Source of the DNA: an uncultured bacterium
GTDB taxonomy: Bacteria; Verrucomicrobiota; Kiritimatiellia; RFP12; CAIWXQ01
DNA length: 34,033 bases
NCBI GenBank assembly: GCA_903916675.1
Contig: CAIWXQ010000042.1
Coordinates: 1-34,033, forward strand
Reading direction: 5' to 3'
Positions 7,635 through 15,831 of the stretch are shown one piece after another. The translations under genes and the position numbers were made by a program. Each line of letters begins with the position of its first letter. Position 1 is the first letter of the stretch. The notes beneath the pieces are model-generated. The model did no database searches and was not told where the DNA came from. It saw only the letters and a program-made list of their open reading frames with translations.

Positions 7635-7743
7635 GGAGACACCCTGCGATTTCAGAACGCGAAAAATCAGGAATCCCTGGCCGCCTCGGTGAGCTCATCT
7701 TGCTCTGTGGCCTCTGTGGCCTCTGTGTCCCGAACCCCGCTAC
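7635..7743 (+). repeat. Direct repeat, copy B
   Basis: 109 bp matching 6962-7068. Its right end contains the stop codon of mfd (CTA at 7740-7742), just as copy A contains that of the neighbouring gene. It joins directly to the truncated end of the hexad element at 7634. Confidence 0.85.
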
Positions 7744-10700
7744 TGTTGCGAAGCCGTCTCTAGCAGCCGGAAGAGCGCATCCAGTTTCTGGTCTGCCGCG
7801 CGGCCCGCGAGCTGCGGCAGCGCGCCGCGGACCAGGAGTGGATCGCGCGACTGCGCGCGGAAGACCCAGACGCGGCCGTCGCGCGTCTCGATGCGGGCAA
7901 TGCCGCGGCCGGTGGCCTGAATGCGCAGCTCCGCCAGGCGCAACAGGCGCGCGGCCGGCGGCGGGAGCGCCCCGTAGCGGTCCGCCAGCTCCGCGCGCAG
8001 TCGCCGCACCTCGTCCATGCTCGTCGCCTCCGCCAGCCGGCGGTGGAGCTGGAAGCGCTGGGGCTCGTCCTCCACGTAGCGGTACGGCAGGCAGGCGGAG
8101 CGCTCGGGATCGGGCGTGCCGGGCGAAAGGTCGAGGAAGTCCAGGCGCAGGTCCACGTCCACCAGCCGCGGCGGCGCTTCGCCCTTGAGGCGCGCGACCG
8201 TGCGGCGCAGAAGCTGGCAGTAGAGGCCGAAGCCGATGGCGGCGATGTGCCCGCTCTGCGCCGCGCCGAGCAGATTGCCTGCGCCGCGGATCTCGAGGTC
8301 GCGCAACGCGAGCCCGAAGCCCGCGCCAAGCGCGCTGTGCTTCTGCACGGCCGCCAGCCGCTGCCGGCCGTCGTCGTCCACGTGCCCCTGGTCCGGCAGC
8401 AGCAGGTAGGCGAAGGCCTTGTGCGACGAGCGGCCGACGCGGCCGCGGAGCTGATAGAGATCCGCGAGCCCGAAGCGATCGGCGCGGTGGATGAGGATCG
8501 TATTGGCGCGCGGGATGTCGAGGCCGCTCTCGACGATCGTGGTGCAGAGTAGCACATCGTAGGCGCCGCTTTCGAAGTCGCGCATGATGCGCGCCAGCTG
8601 TCCCGACGACATCTGGCCGTGCGCCACAGCCACGCGCGCCTCCGGCACCAGGCGTTCCAGGCGTGCGCGCATGAGGTCAATCGTCAGCACGCGGTTATAG
8701 AGGAAGAAGACCTGCCCCTCGCGGTTGAGCTCCTGCAGGATGGCGGCGCGGATGACGCTGTCGGTGTCGCGCGCCACGCGCGTCTCCACCGCTAGGCGCT
8801 CCTGCGGTGGTGTCTGCAGCAGGCTCATGTCGCGCGTGCCGGTCATGCTCTGGTAGAGCGTGCGCGGGATCGGCGTGGCGGTGAGCGTCAGCACGTCCAC
8901 CAGTTGCCGCACCTGCTTGAGGCGCTCCTTATGGGCCACGCCGAAGCGCTGCTCCTCGTCGATCACCAGCAGTCCGAGATCCTTAAACGCCACGGCGGGC
9001 TGCAGCAGCGCGTGCGTGCCGATCACGATGTCCACGCCGCCGTCCGTCAGCGCCTCCAGTACGCGCTGGCGCTCGCCAGGGGTGCGGAAGCGGCTGAGCA
9101 CCTCGATGCGGATTGGGTAGGCGGCCATGCGTTCGCGGAACGACTCGTAGTGCTGCTCTGCCAGCACAGTGGTGGGAACCAGCACCGCCACCTGCTTGCC
9201 GTTCATCACGGCAATGAACGCCGCGCGCATCGCGATCTCGGTCTTGCCGTACCCCGCGTCGCCGCAGACCAGGCGGTCCATGGGGCGTGGCGACGACATG
9301 TCGGCCTTGACCTCGGCAATGACGCGCTCCTGGTCCACAGTCTCGCGATAGGGGAAAGCCGCTTCGAAGGCGTGCATCCAGGACGGATCGATCGGGAAGG
9401 CAAACCCCGGCTGGAGCTGCCGCTGCGCCAGCGTTTCGAGCAGCGTGGCGGCCAAATCGCGGATCGCGCGCTCGGCATCGGCCTTCTCGCGCAGCCAGCG
9501 CCGGCTGCCGAGCCGGTGCAGCGGCGGCTGCTGCCCCGCGACACTGACGTAGCGGCTGAGCAGGTGGCTGTGCGCGACCGGCACGTGCAGGCGCGCGCCG
9601 TCAGCGTATTCGAGCGTGAGCACCTCAGCGCGCCGGTCGTCCATCTCGATTTCGGTCGTGCCGGCGTAGCGGCCCACGCCGTGGTCGATGTGCACCACGA
9701 GGTCGCCCGGTTGGAGTTCGGCAAGCGATTCCACGCGCGTGCCGCGCGCCGCCATGTTTTCCGGCAGGTAGCGCCGGCCGGACTGCTTGCGCACGGCATA
9801 GAGGTCCGGCTGCGCGGCGACTGTCAGCCGCGCCGCCGGCAGCGTGAAGCCTCCAGAGAGCCGCGCGTGCGCCACGTGCACTGGCGCGCCAGCCCCCAGC
9901 TCGTGCAGGATCTGCTCGCAGGCGCCGGCGGTGTCCATGCAGAGCGCTACGGTTTCTCCCGCCGCGCCGCGCCGCGCGAGGTCCGTCAGCAGACGCTGCC
10001 GCGCCGCGGCGATGGCATCCGGATGGTGCCAGTCGCCCAAATCCGCCAGACCGGGGATCGGCGCGATCTCCAGCGGCAGCGACGGCGTCGCAGCCGGCGG
10101 CGGATCGCCGCAGAAGAGTTCCCGCGCGGGCCGGCGCGCAGCCAGGCGGGACTGTAGCGCCTCCCACGAGAGCAGATCTGTTGTGTTGTCCACGCCCTCG
10201 GCGGCTGTTTCCAGCAGGCGCGTCTCCGCGGCCTGCCGCAGGCGGTCATGGTCGAGCCAGACCACCACGCTGTCGGGCGGCAGCAGGTCGGGCAGGTGCA
10301 CGGACTCGAACGCGGCAGTTGTGCACGGCGGCAGCCAGGCCTCGTCGCGCTTTTCCACGGAGCACTGCGTGCCGGCGTCGAACGCGCGCAGCGACTCCAG
10401 CGCGCTGCCGAGAAACTCCGCGCGTAGCGGCAGCGGCGCGGTCAGCGGCCAGACGTCGAGCAATCCGCCGCGCACAGCCAGCTCGCCCTTGGCGGAGACT
10501 TCGGCCACGCGGCTGTAGCCGGCCGCCACCAGGCCGGCCACCAATTCCTCGAAGGCATATTCCGCGCCGACCGTAAGCTGCACCGAAGCTCGCTCGATCG
10601 CACCCGGATCCGGAACCGGCTGCTGCAGCGCCTGGACGCAGGTGGCGAGTATAGGCTGTAGGCTGCAGGCTGCAGGCTGCAAGGGGGAATCTTTTGCGGC

Positions 10701-11081
10701 GCATTCTGACTTCTGACTTCTGAAGTCTGACTTCTCGCCACGCACGCACAACGTGCGAAGCGTGGCAAAGCGCACGCCGGCCAGTTCGGGATCGGACGCC
10801 TGACCTTCGCCTTCGAGCGCGGGAAAAAAGAGCGGCGTGGCGCCGGCCTCGCGTGCGAAGGCCAGGAGGTCTGCATGCAACGCCTCGAGATCGTTTGGCC
10901 CGGCTGTCACGACCAGGATGGTGGCGTACGGATGCAGGCGGCGGAACGCCAGCACGGTCAGCGCCGCGGCGGCGCCGGGCAGGTGCGGCGCAGCCAGCCG
11001 CAGCGTGGGCGTGACGGGCAGGGCGGCGCGCAGCGCTTCGGTAAAGCGATCCACCAGGGGCGGCATGGCGGACGGGTGCAT
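7740..11081 (-). CDS. mfd: Transcription-repair coupling factor Mfd
   Basis: DNA translocase that removes stalled RNA polymerase at lesions and recruits UvrA. From the chosen ATG at 11081 it has 1113 residues. Visible parts: N-terminal UvrB-homology region, RNA polymerase-interacting (CarD-like) domain around 455-475 ([19 protein letters not shown]), Walker [10 protein letters not shown] near 606, DEEQRFGV near 707, [20 protein letters not shown], then [12 protein letters not shown] and [11 protein letters not shown] near 850-880, and the C-terminal TRCF domain. Residues of about 115-145 are encoded by two heptad repeat arrays inserted in frame. The longer open frame upstream is repeat-derived; no Shine-Dalgarno is evident and an ATG at 11066 is possible. 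The stop codon lies at the edge of a repeat. Confidence 0.93.
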   Translation of the reverse strand: MHPSAMPPLVDRFTEALRAALPVTPTLRLAAPHLPGAAAALTVLAFRRLHPYATILVVTAGPNDLEALHADLLAFAREAGATPLFFPALEGEGQASDPELAGVRFATLRTLCVRGEKSDFRSQKSECAAKDSPLQPAACSLQPILATCVQALQQPVPDPGAIERASVQLTVGAEYAFEELVAGLVAAGYSRVAEVSAKGELAVRGGLLDVWPLTAPLPLRAEFLGSALESLRAFDAGTQCSVEKRDEAWLPPCTTAAFESVHLPDLLPPDSVVVWLDHDRLRQAAETRLLETAAEGVDNTTDLLSWEALQSRLAARRPARELFCGDPPPAATPSLPLEIAPIPGLADLGDWHHPDAIAAARQRLLTDLARRGAAGETVALCMDTAGACEQILHELGAGAPVHVAHARLSGGFTLPAARLTVAAQPDLYAVRKQSGRRYLPENMAARGTRVESLAELQPGDLVVHIDHGVGRYAGTTEIEMDDRRAEVLTLEYADGARLHVPVAHSHLLSRYVSVAGQQPPLHRLGSRRWLREKADAERAIRDLAATLLETLAQRQLQPGFAFPIDPSWMHAFEAAFPYRETVDQERVIAEVKADMSSPRPMDRLVCGDAGYGKTEIAMRAAFIAVMNGKQVAVLVPTTVLAEQHYESFRERMAAYPIRIEVLSRFRTPGERQRVLEALTDGGVDIVIGTHALLQPAVAFKDLGLLVIDEEQRFGVAHKERLKQVRQLVDVLTLTATPIPRTLYQSMTGTRDMSLLQTPPQERLAVETRVARDTDSVIRAAILQELNREGQVFFLYNRVLTIDLMRARLERLVPEARVAVAHGQMSSGQLARIMRDFESGAYDVLLCTTIVESGLDIPRANTILIHRADRFGLADLYQLRGRVGRSSHKAFAYLLLPDQGHVDDDGRQRLAAVQKHSALGAGFGLALRDLEIRGAGNLLGAAQSGHIAAIGFGLYCQLLRRTVARLKGEAPPRLVDVDLRLDFLDLSPGTPDPERSACLPYRYVEDEPQRFQLHRRLAEATSMDEVRRLRAELADRYGALPPPAARLLRLAELRIQATGRGIARIETRDGRVWVFRAQSRDPLLVRGALPQLAGRAADQKLDALFRLLETASQQ
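10649..10738. repeat. Two heptad arrays inserted inside mfd
   Basis: On the plus strand one array has units of the GGCTGTA/GGCTGCA type (about four, 10653-10680). The second has units of the CTTCTGA type (about four, 10704-10736). About 20 bp lies between. On the mfd coding strand the arrays are free of in-frame stops and encode roughly 30 residues ([11 protein letters not shown]...[10 protein letters not shown]) between the RTLCVRG and [10 protein letters not shown] segments of the N-terminal domain. Confidence 0.75.
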
Positions 11082-11146
11082 GGCGTAAAAACTGTACCAC
11101 ATTCGTCCTGCGGCGGCGGAGGTTTCACACGAGCAAGGGTGTGGGC

Positions 11147-11253
11147 ACAGAGGGCACAGAGGGAGAAAGAGCACACAGAGGGGGTGGTTGGCGCGGAGCG
11201 CCAGGAGTATTCCTCTGTGCCCTCATCTCACCCTCTGCGTTCTCTGTGTCCCA
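11147..11253. repeat. Nonamer palindrome between mfd and the nitrilase gene
   Basis: The left arm has repeated GGCACAGAG and CACACAGAG units. A central hairpin TGGCGC-GGA-GCGCCA sits at about 11189-11203. The right arm reads as the reverse complement (CTCTGTGCCCTCATCTCACC, then TTCTCTGTGTCCC). The right arm, reversed, matches the left arm of the structure at 6895. Confidence 0.65.
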
Positions 11254-11367
11254 AACCATGTACATGTACCCGGCGAAAGAGGGGGCTTGTCTGCTTTTCC
11301 GCAACCGCCTACCATCGCTGCATCGCGGAATCGTCGTGTGACAGACTCAAATCATGGCGCCAGACCT

Positions 11368-12306
11368 ATGAATCCCGCACTTCCCGATATCTATTCCGAC
11401 AGCCAGCCCCGGCTGAAGCTTGGCCTTTGTCAGGTGCGGACAGAGGCTTGGGACGTGGACGGCAATTTTCAGCGGACGCTGCAGGCGCTGGAAGAGGCGG
11501 CTGCACAGGGGGCGGAGCTGGCGATCACGCCGGAGTGCGTGTTGCACGGCTACGGTTTTGGTGAGAATCAGGAGGACACAAAGCACCGGCTGGCGAAGGT
11601 TGCCGAGTCGATCGACGGGCCGCGCGTGACCGCGATCCGCCAGCTGGCCAAACGCAAAAAGATGGCGATCGTGCTTGGGTTTGCCGAGCGCGGGGCCCAC
11701 GGTCTTTTTTACAACTCCGCCGCTGTCTTTTCCGCGCAGGGAGAGATTCTGGATGTCTACCGGAAGGTACACTGCCGAACGTTCGAGCAGTTCGCCCATA
11801 CCGGCGTGTTTACGCCGGGGGATCGCTTTGTGGCGGCCGACTTAAAGCTGACCTCCCTCTCGTTCCGCATGGGAGCCATGATCTGTTTTGATCGGGAGAT
11901 TACGGAGTCCGTGCGCTGCCTGCGCGCCATGGGGGTGCAGTTTGTCGCTTGTCCGCTGGCCTGCGAAACCGTCTGCATGGACCAGAACCTCGACTACGCG
12001 CACAACGAGATGATCACCCGCTGCCGGGCGGCGGAGAACGAACTGTTCATCGCCGTCATCAACCACGCGGGCCGGTTCAACGGCGGAAGTTTCGTGGTCG
12101 GCCCGGGAGGCGAGAAGGTGGTACAGCTGGGCGCCGGGCCGGAAGTGCGGACTGTGGCGTTGCCGGTGCTGACGCTGGCCGCGAAGGTGCATTCCAGACC
12201 GCTTGGCTGGATGGGGTGGGGCTATCGCCGCCCGGACGTCTACGACCGGCATCTCAAGCCGGGAGCCATCAAAGCGGTCAGCAAAAAGAAGCCCAGGGTC
12301 GGGTGA
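11368..12306 (+). CDS. Carbon-nitrogen hydrolase (nitrilase superfamily amidase)
   Basis: Predicted cytoplasmic amidase of the nitrilase superfamily, 312 residues from the ATG at 11368. The catalytic triad is complete: Glu56 in AITPECVLHGYG, Lys133 in DVYRKVHC and Cys173 in GAMICFDREI. A later NELFIAVINHAGRFNGGSFVV segment matches the family. The N-terminal LKLGLCQVRTEAWDVDGNF is the usual first strand. No Shine-Dalgarno is visible; the frame further upstream is repeat-derived. The substrate cannot be assigned from the sequence. A short-period repeat begins 6 bases after the TGA stop. Confidence 0.85.
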   Translation: MNPALPDIYSDSQPRLKLGLCQVRTEAWDVDGNFQRTLQALEEAAAQGAELAITPECVLHGYGFGENQEDTKHRLAKVAESIDGPRVTAIRQLAKRKKMAIVLGFAERGAHGLFYNSAAVFSAQGEILDVYRKVHCRTFEQFAHTGVFTPGDRFVAADLKLTSLSFRMGAMICFDREITESVRCLRAMGVQFVACPLACETVCMDQNLDYAHNEMITRCRAAENELFIAVINHAGRFNGGSFVVGPGGEKVVQLGAGPEVRTVALPVLTLAAKVHSRPLGWMGWGYRRPDVYDRHLKPGAIKAVSKKKPRVG

Positions 12307-12311
12307 GATTC

Positions 12312-12351
12312 GGACACGAAGGCGGAGAAGCGGGCGCGAATGGGGAGAAGG
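12312..12351 (+). repeat. Nonamer-type tract after the nitrilase gene
   Basis: Units are of the ACACGAAGG, CGGAGAAGC, GGGCGCGAA, TGGGGAGAA type, in phase at 9 bases. It starts with GGACACGAAG, the same word found right after the fumarase stop. Confidence 0.55.
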
Positions 12352-12423
12352 ACTTTCTGGAGGGCGGCCAGCCTCGGCTGCCGGGAAAAAAGCTTGGCCC
12401 CATACCAAGGCAGGAGATGCTCC

Positions 12424-13137
12424 ATGCGCACAATTCCATCCTTTTCGGCTGAAAAGCGATTCCTGTTTGTTCTGGCAATCGGTCTGCTTGCCGGCGCGCA
12501 CGGATGGGCGCAGACAGCGGCGAAGACTAATTTGTTCGAGCAGAGCTTTTCCCGATTCGCGGAGGAGGACCGGACCAATCCGCCGCCGGCGGGAGCGATC
12601 CTGCTGGTGGGAGACTCTCTGTTCAGGAAGTGGCAGACGGTGCGGGAGGATCTCCCCGGCTACCAACTCATCAATCGCGGGTTCGGCGGATCGATGATGA
12701 GCGACCTGCTGGTTTACATGGACAAACTCGTGCTGCCCTACCGGCCGCGGATGATTGTGGTGAACGAGGGCGGCAATGATCTCCAGTCGGGCCGGACACC
12801 GGAGGAGCTGCTGGCTGACGTGAAGACGTTCGTCCGCCGGGTGCGCGAGGTCATGCCGGACGTGCCGATTGTGTTTGACGGTCTCACGCCGAGTCCGGCG
12901 CGCTGGAGCAGCCGGGACGAGCGACTGCGGTTCAACGTCATGCTCAAGTCCTATCTCGCGACCGGTAAAAACCTGATTTATCTGGATTTGTTCGACGCGT
13001 TTCTGGGACCGGACGGCAAGCCGGACGAGACCCTTTTTTTGGAAGACAGGTTGCACAACAGCGCCAAGGGGCACGCCATCCGCGCGCGATTGATGCGGCC
13101 TCTCCTGGGCCCGTCGGACTTTCCCGCGCCGCAGTGA
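12424..13137 (+). CDS. Secreted SGNH/GDSL-type hydrolase
   Basis: 237-residue exported esterase-like protein. Residues 1-30 form a signal peptide (basic start, hydrophobic FLFVLAIGLLAGAHG, likely cleaved after AHGWAQ). The four SGNH blocks are present: VGDSLF (Ser65), NRGFGGS (Gly 86-89), EGGNDL (Asn118) and DRLHNSAKGH (Asp208, His211). The closest general type is the PAF-acetylhydrolase-like/GDSL_2 group; it may deacetylate sugars, but the substrate is not readable from sequence. AGGAG lies 7 bases upstream of the chosen ATG. It is 117 bp after the nitrilase gene on the same strand. Confidence 0.85.
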   Translation: MRTIPSFSAEKRFLFVLAIGLLAGAHGWAQTAAKTNLFEQSFSRFAEEDRTNPPPAGAILLVGDSLFRKWQTVREDLPGYQLINRGFGGSMMSDLLVYMDKLVLPYRPRMIVVNEGGNDLQSGRTPEELLADVKTFVRRVREVMPDVPIVFDGLTPSPARWSSRDERLRFNVMLKSYLATGKNLIYLDLFDAFLGPDGKPDETLFLEDRLHNSAKGHAIRARLMRPLLGPSDFPAPQ

Positions 13138-13167
13138 AGCCTGTTTTTGCGCCGGGAAACAGCTTGG

Positions 13168-13198
13168 ATGAACCGCAAAACCGCAGAATAGCAGAGTA
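13168..13198. repeat. Short nonamer tract downstream of the SGNH gene
   Basis: Units of the GAACCGCAA, AACCGCAGA, ATAGCAGAG type, in a 9-base phase, lie between the convergent SGNH and rpoN genes. Confidence 0.45.
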
Positions 13199-13236
13199 TC
13201 GATTGCTGAAGGGTTGCGATCAGGAACCTGGGATCG

Positions 13237-14688
13237 TTACGTCCGTCGCCGCTGGTGAGATGGTGGGATCTTGAGGACGATGCGGTATTTGGCGATGGTG
13301 CGGCGGGCGACGTGGATGCCGTCCTGCTCGAGCTTCTCCAGAATGGCCTGGTCGGACAACGGCTCGGCGGGCGACTCCTCCGCCACCAGGCGCGCGATGC
13401 AGTTCTGCACGGTCTTGTTGGAAATCGACGTGCCGTCCGCGGTGCGCAGGCCGGGCGTGAAGAAGAATTTCATCTCGAAGACGCCGCGCGGCGTGGTCAT
13501 GTACTTGTTGGAGACCGTGCGGCTGACGGTGGTCTCGTGCACGCCGACCTTCTTGGCGACCTCAGACATGGTCATGGGGCGCAGGAACGCGATGCCACGG
13601 TCGAGGAATTCCTGCTGCGCGTCGACGATCTCGGTGGCGATGCGCTGAATGGTGCGCTGGCGCTGGTGGATGCTCTTGATCAGGAAGGCGCCGGCGCGGA
13701 TGCGCTCACGGATGTAGGACTTGACCTCTGCGGAGGTGTCGGGATCCTGCAGGAGCTGGCGATAGTGCGCACTGATGCGGATGTGCGGGAGCTGGTCGTT
13801 GTCGAGGAGCACGGCGTAGCGGCCGCGGATGCGCTTGACCACGACCTCGGGGGTCACGTACTCGGCCAGGTCGGGCGCGAAGATGCGGCCGGGGCGGGGG
13901 TCGAGGGCGCGGATGAACTTCTCGGCCTCCTGCGCGTCCTCGACGGAGGCGTTGAGCGCCTTGGCAATGGCTTTGTGCTGGCGGGCGGCGAGGTCGTCGA
14001 GGTGTTCCGCGACGATGCGGCGGGCGAGGCGGACCTGCGGCGAATCGCCAAGCGGCTCGAGTTGCAGCAGGAGGCACTCGCGCACATCGCGCGCGCCGAC
14101 GCCGGTGGGGTGGAACTCCTGGATGACCTCGAGGATGTCGTGGAGGTGGTGCGGGTCGCACCCCATCTGGCCGGCAAGCTCATCGAGGTTGCCGGCAAAA
14201 TAGCCGTCGTCGTTGACGTTGCCGATCAGGGTCTCGGCGAACTGCTTGTCCGCGTCGGAGAGGTCCGTCAGCGCGATCTGTTCGAGCAGGTGGTCCTGAA
14301 GCGAGACGGGCTGGCGGACGGAATCGAGCAGGAACTGGCGTCGCTCTTCGGCGTCCTCCGCGGCGGGCGCGTTCTCGAGACCCTGCAGGAAGTAGTCGCG
14401 CCACTCCTCGTCGAGCTTGGCCAGAGCGTCGATGTCCTTGTCCTTGTCGAAGTCGAGGGGCGCGGCGTCCGGTTCAGCCGTGGCTGTCGCCGCCTTCTCG
14501 GCATCCACGGAGACCTCGTGCGGATCGGTCACATCCTCGATCGTCGGGTTGGTCTCCATCTCTTTCTGGATGACAGCTCGCAGCTCCAGCATGGGCAGCT
14601 GGAGCATCTCCAGCGACTGACGTAGCTGGGGCGCCAGAATCATCATCTGCCGCTGCTGCAGCAGGAGCGATAGGGAGGCATCGGCCAT
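13237..14688 (-). CDS. rpoN: RNA polymerase sigma-54 factor
   Basis: Alternative sigma factor that directs RNA polymerase to -24/-12 promoters and needs AAA+ activators. The 483 residues show region I at the N-terminus (LLLQQRQMMILAPQLRQSLE), an acidic region II around 60-110, the core-binding domain, a helix-turn-helix at about 370-395 (MSEVAKKVGVHETTVSRTV) and the RpoN box ARRTIAKYR at 461-469. Length and domain order are normal. No enhancer-binding activator is in the window. It is separated by 162 bp from the upstream CNNM operon on the same strand. Confidence 0.96.
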   Translation of the reverse strand: MADASLSLLLQQRQMMILAPQLRQSLEMLQLPMLELRAVIQKEMETNPTIEDVTDPHEVSVDAEKAATATAEPDAAPLDFDKDKDIDALAKLDEEWRDYFLQGLENAPAAEDAEERRQFLLDSVRQPVSLQDHLLEQIALTDLSDADKQFAETLIGNVNDDGYFAGNLDELAGQMGCDPHHLHDILEVIQEFHPTGVGARDVRECLLLQLEPLGDSPQVRLARRIVAEHLDDLAARQHKAIAKALNASVEDAQEAEKFIRALDPRPGRIFAPDLAEYVTPEVVVKRIRGRYAVLLDNDQLPHIRISAHYRQLLQDPDTSAEVKSYIRERIRAGAFLIKSIHQRQRTIQRIATEIVDAQQEFLDRGIAFLRPMTMSEVAKKVGVHETTVSRTVSNKYMTTPRGVFEMKFFFTPGLRTADGTSISNKTVQNCIARLVAEESPAEPLSDQAILEKLEQDGIHVARRTIAKYRIVLKIPPSHQRRRT

Positions 14689-14784
14689 ACGGAAACCTAT
14701 GAAAAACTGAGGGCAACGATACTGCGGCGACAGAGGTACCGCAAGGCGGAAAGGGGAAGGCCGCGGTTGTGCCGACCGCGATCT

Positions 14785-14854
14785 AGGCTGTTAGTGGTTT
14801 GTGCTGAAGGGCGTTCAGCCGGATGGGCTCTTCCGGTCTTGCCTGACAGCCTAC
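14785..14854. repeat. Inverted TAGGCTG pair between the CNNM operon and rpoN
   Basis: TAGGCTGTTAG at 14785-14795 pairs with CTGACAGCCTA at 14844-14854 (11 bp with one G-T wobble). The right arm, read on the minus strand, supplies the TAG stop of the CNNM gene ending at 14851. A shorter hairpin (CGCGGT/ACCGCG) lies at 14762-14780. Confidence 0.6.
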
Positions 14855-15831
14855 ATACCCGCCGGCAGATCGCCTAGGAGGAAGCGGACGATGCTCCCCT
14901 GCGTCACGGCGCCGAGCACGGCGCCATCTTCGGCGCGAACGACGATCATGGGCTGGCGGTGGCGGCGCATGAACGGGAGGAGGTCGTCGGCCGGGGTGCC
15001 GGGTGGGACGAAGGCCGGTGCCGTCATGCACTCCTGTGCGGTGCGGCTGGCGAGGTTCTCGGCGCGGGCGAGGACCTCCACCAGGTGGAGAATTCCCACG
15101 CAGGCGCCGTCGTTTGCGTCGAGGACCGGCAGGCGCATGTGGCCGGAGCGGACGGCGAGCGCGCCGCATTCCCAAAGCGGGGTGTCGGCGTGCGTGTGGA
15201 TCACCTGTGCCAGAGGGGTCATGACATCGGCGGCGGTCTTGCGCTGCAGGTCCAGCACACGGTGGATCATCAGGCGTTCGAAGGCGGAGATCTGGCCGCC
15301 TGCGGCGCTGTCCTGCACGAGCGTCTGGATGTGCTCGCGCGTCACGAACAGGTTTCGTTCGGGATGCGCCAGGCGCGGCGAAGCCCAGCGGGTGAGCGTC
15401 ATGGCCAGCCAAACCAGCGGGCGCAGGGCGCGCTCGAAGAGGCGCAGCAGGTCGGCGAACGGCAGGCAGCGTTCGATGGGGCGGCGGTTGAACCAGATCT
15501 TGGGAAGGTATTCGCCCATGACCAGCAGGAGCAGCGAGACCACGGCGGCGGAGACGGCCTGGCCGGCGCGGTCCAGGCTGCGCTCGGCCAGGCTTTCCGC
15601 GAGGGTCGAAATGATTACGAGCGTCAGGCAGGAGCCCACCAGCGTGGTGCTCAGCAGGCGGGCGGGATCCAGCAGGTACTCCTCGACGATTCTGGCGCCG
15701 CGCGCGCCGATGCGGACCAGGTGCGTGAGCCGGTGGCGGTTGATGGAGATGACGCCGATCTCGATGCCGGTCAGGAAGGCCTGGGCCAGCAGGCAGGCGC
15801 AGATGACCGGGATTTCGACGGGAATGTTCAC
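14851..15831 (-). CDS. CNNM/CorC-type membrane protein (DUF21 plus CBS pair), second copy
   Basis: 326-residue inner-membrane protein of the CNNM/HlyC-CorC family, implicated in divalent cation (magnesium/cobalt) homeostasis. The N-terminal half has about four membrane segments with the DUF21 signature (FLTGIEIGVISINRHRL; LVMGEYLPKIWFNRRP). The C-terminal half has the CBS pair (VMTPLAQVIHTHADTPLWEC; MTAPAFVPPGTPADDLLPFM). I choose the GTG at 15831: GGAGG lies 9 bases upstream and it overlaps the preceding stop by four bases (GTGA), indicating translational coupling. It lacks the C-terminal CorC_HlyC domain that the upstream paralogue has. The protein ends in GDLPAGM, with the TAG inside a repeat arm. 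Confidence 0.85.
   Translation of the reverse strand: MNIPVEIPVICACLLAQAFLTGIEIGVISINRHRLTHLVRIGARGARIVEEYLLDPARLLSTTLVGSCLTLVIISTLAESLAERSLDRAGQAVSAAVVSLLLLVMGEYLPKIWFNRRPIERCLPFADLLRLFERALRPLVWLAMTLTRWASPRLAHPERNLFVTREHIQTLVQDSAAGGQISAFERLMIHRVLDLQRKTAADVMTPLAQVIHTHADTPLWECGALAVRSGHMRLPVLDANDGACVGILHLVEVLARAENLASRTAQECMTAPAFVPPGTPADDLLPFMRRHRQPMIVVRAEDGAVLGAVTQGSIVRFLLGDLPAGM

Noticed and set aside
13255-14625. 456-codon open frame on the plus strand
   Set aside because: Antisense of rpoN; its acidic Leu/Val/Asp-rich composition is what the opposite strand of rpoN would give.
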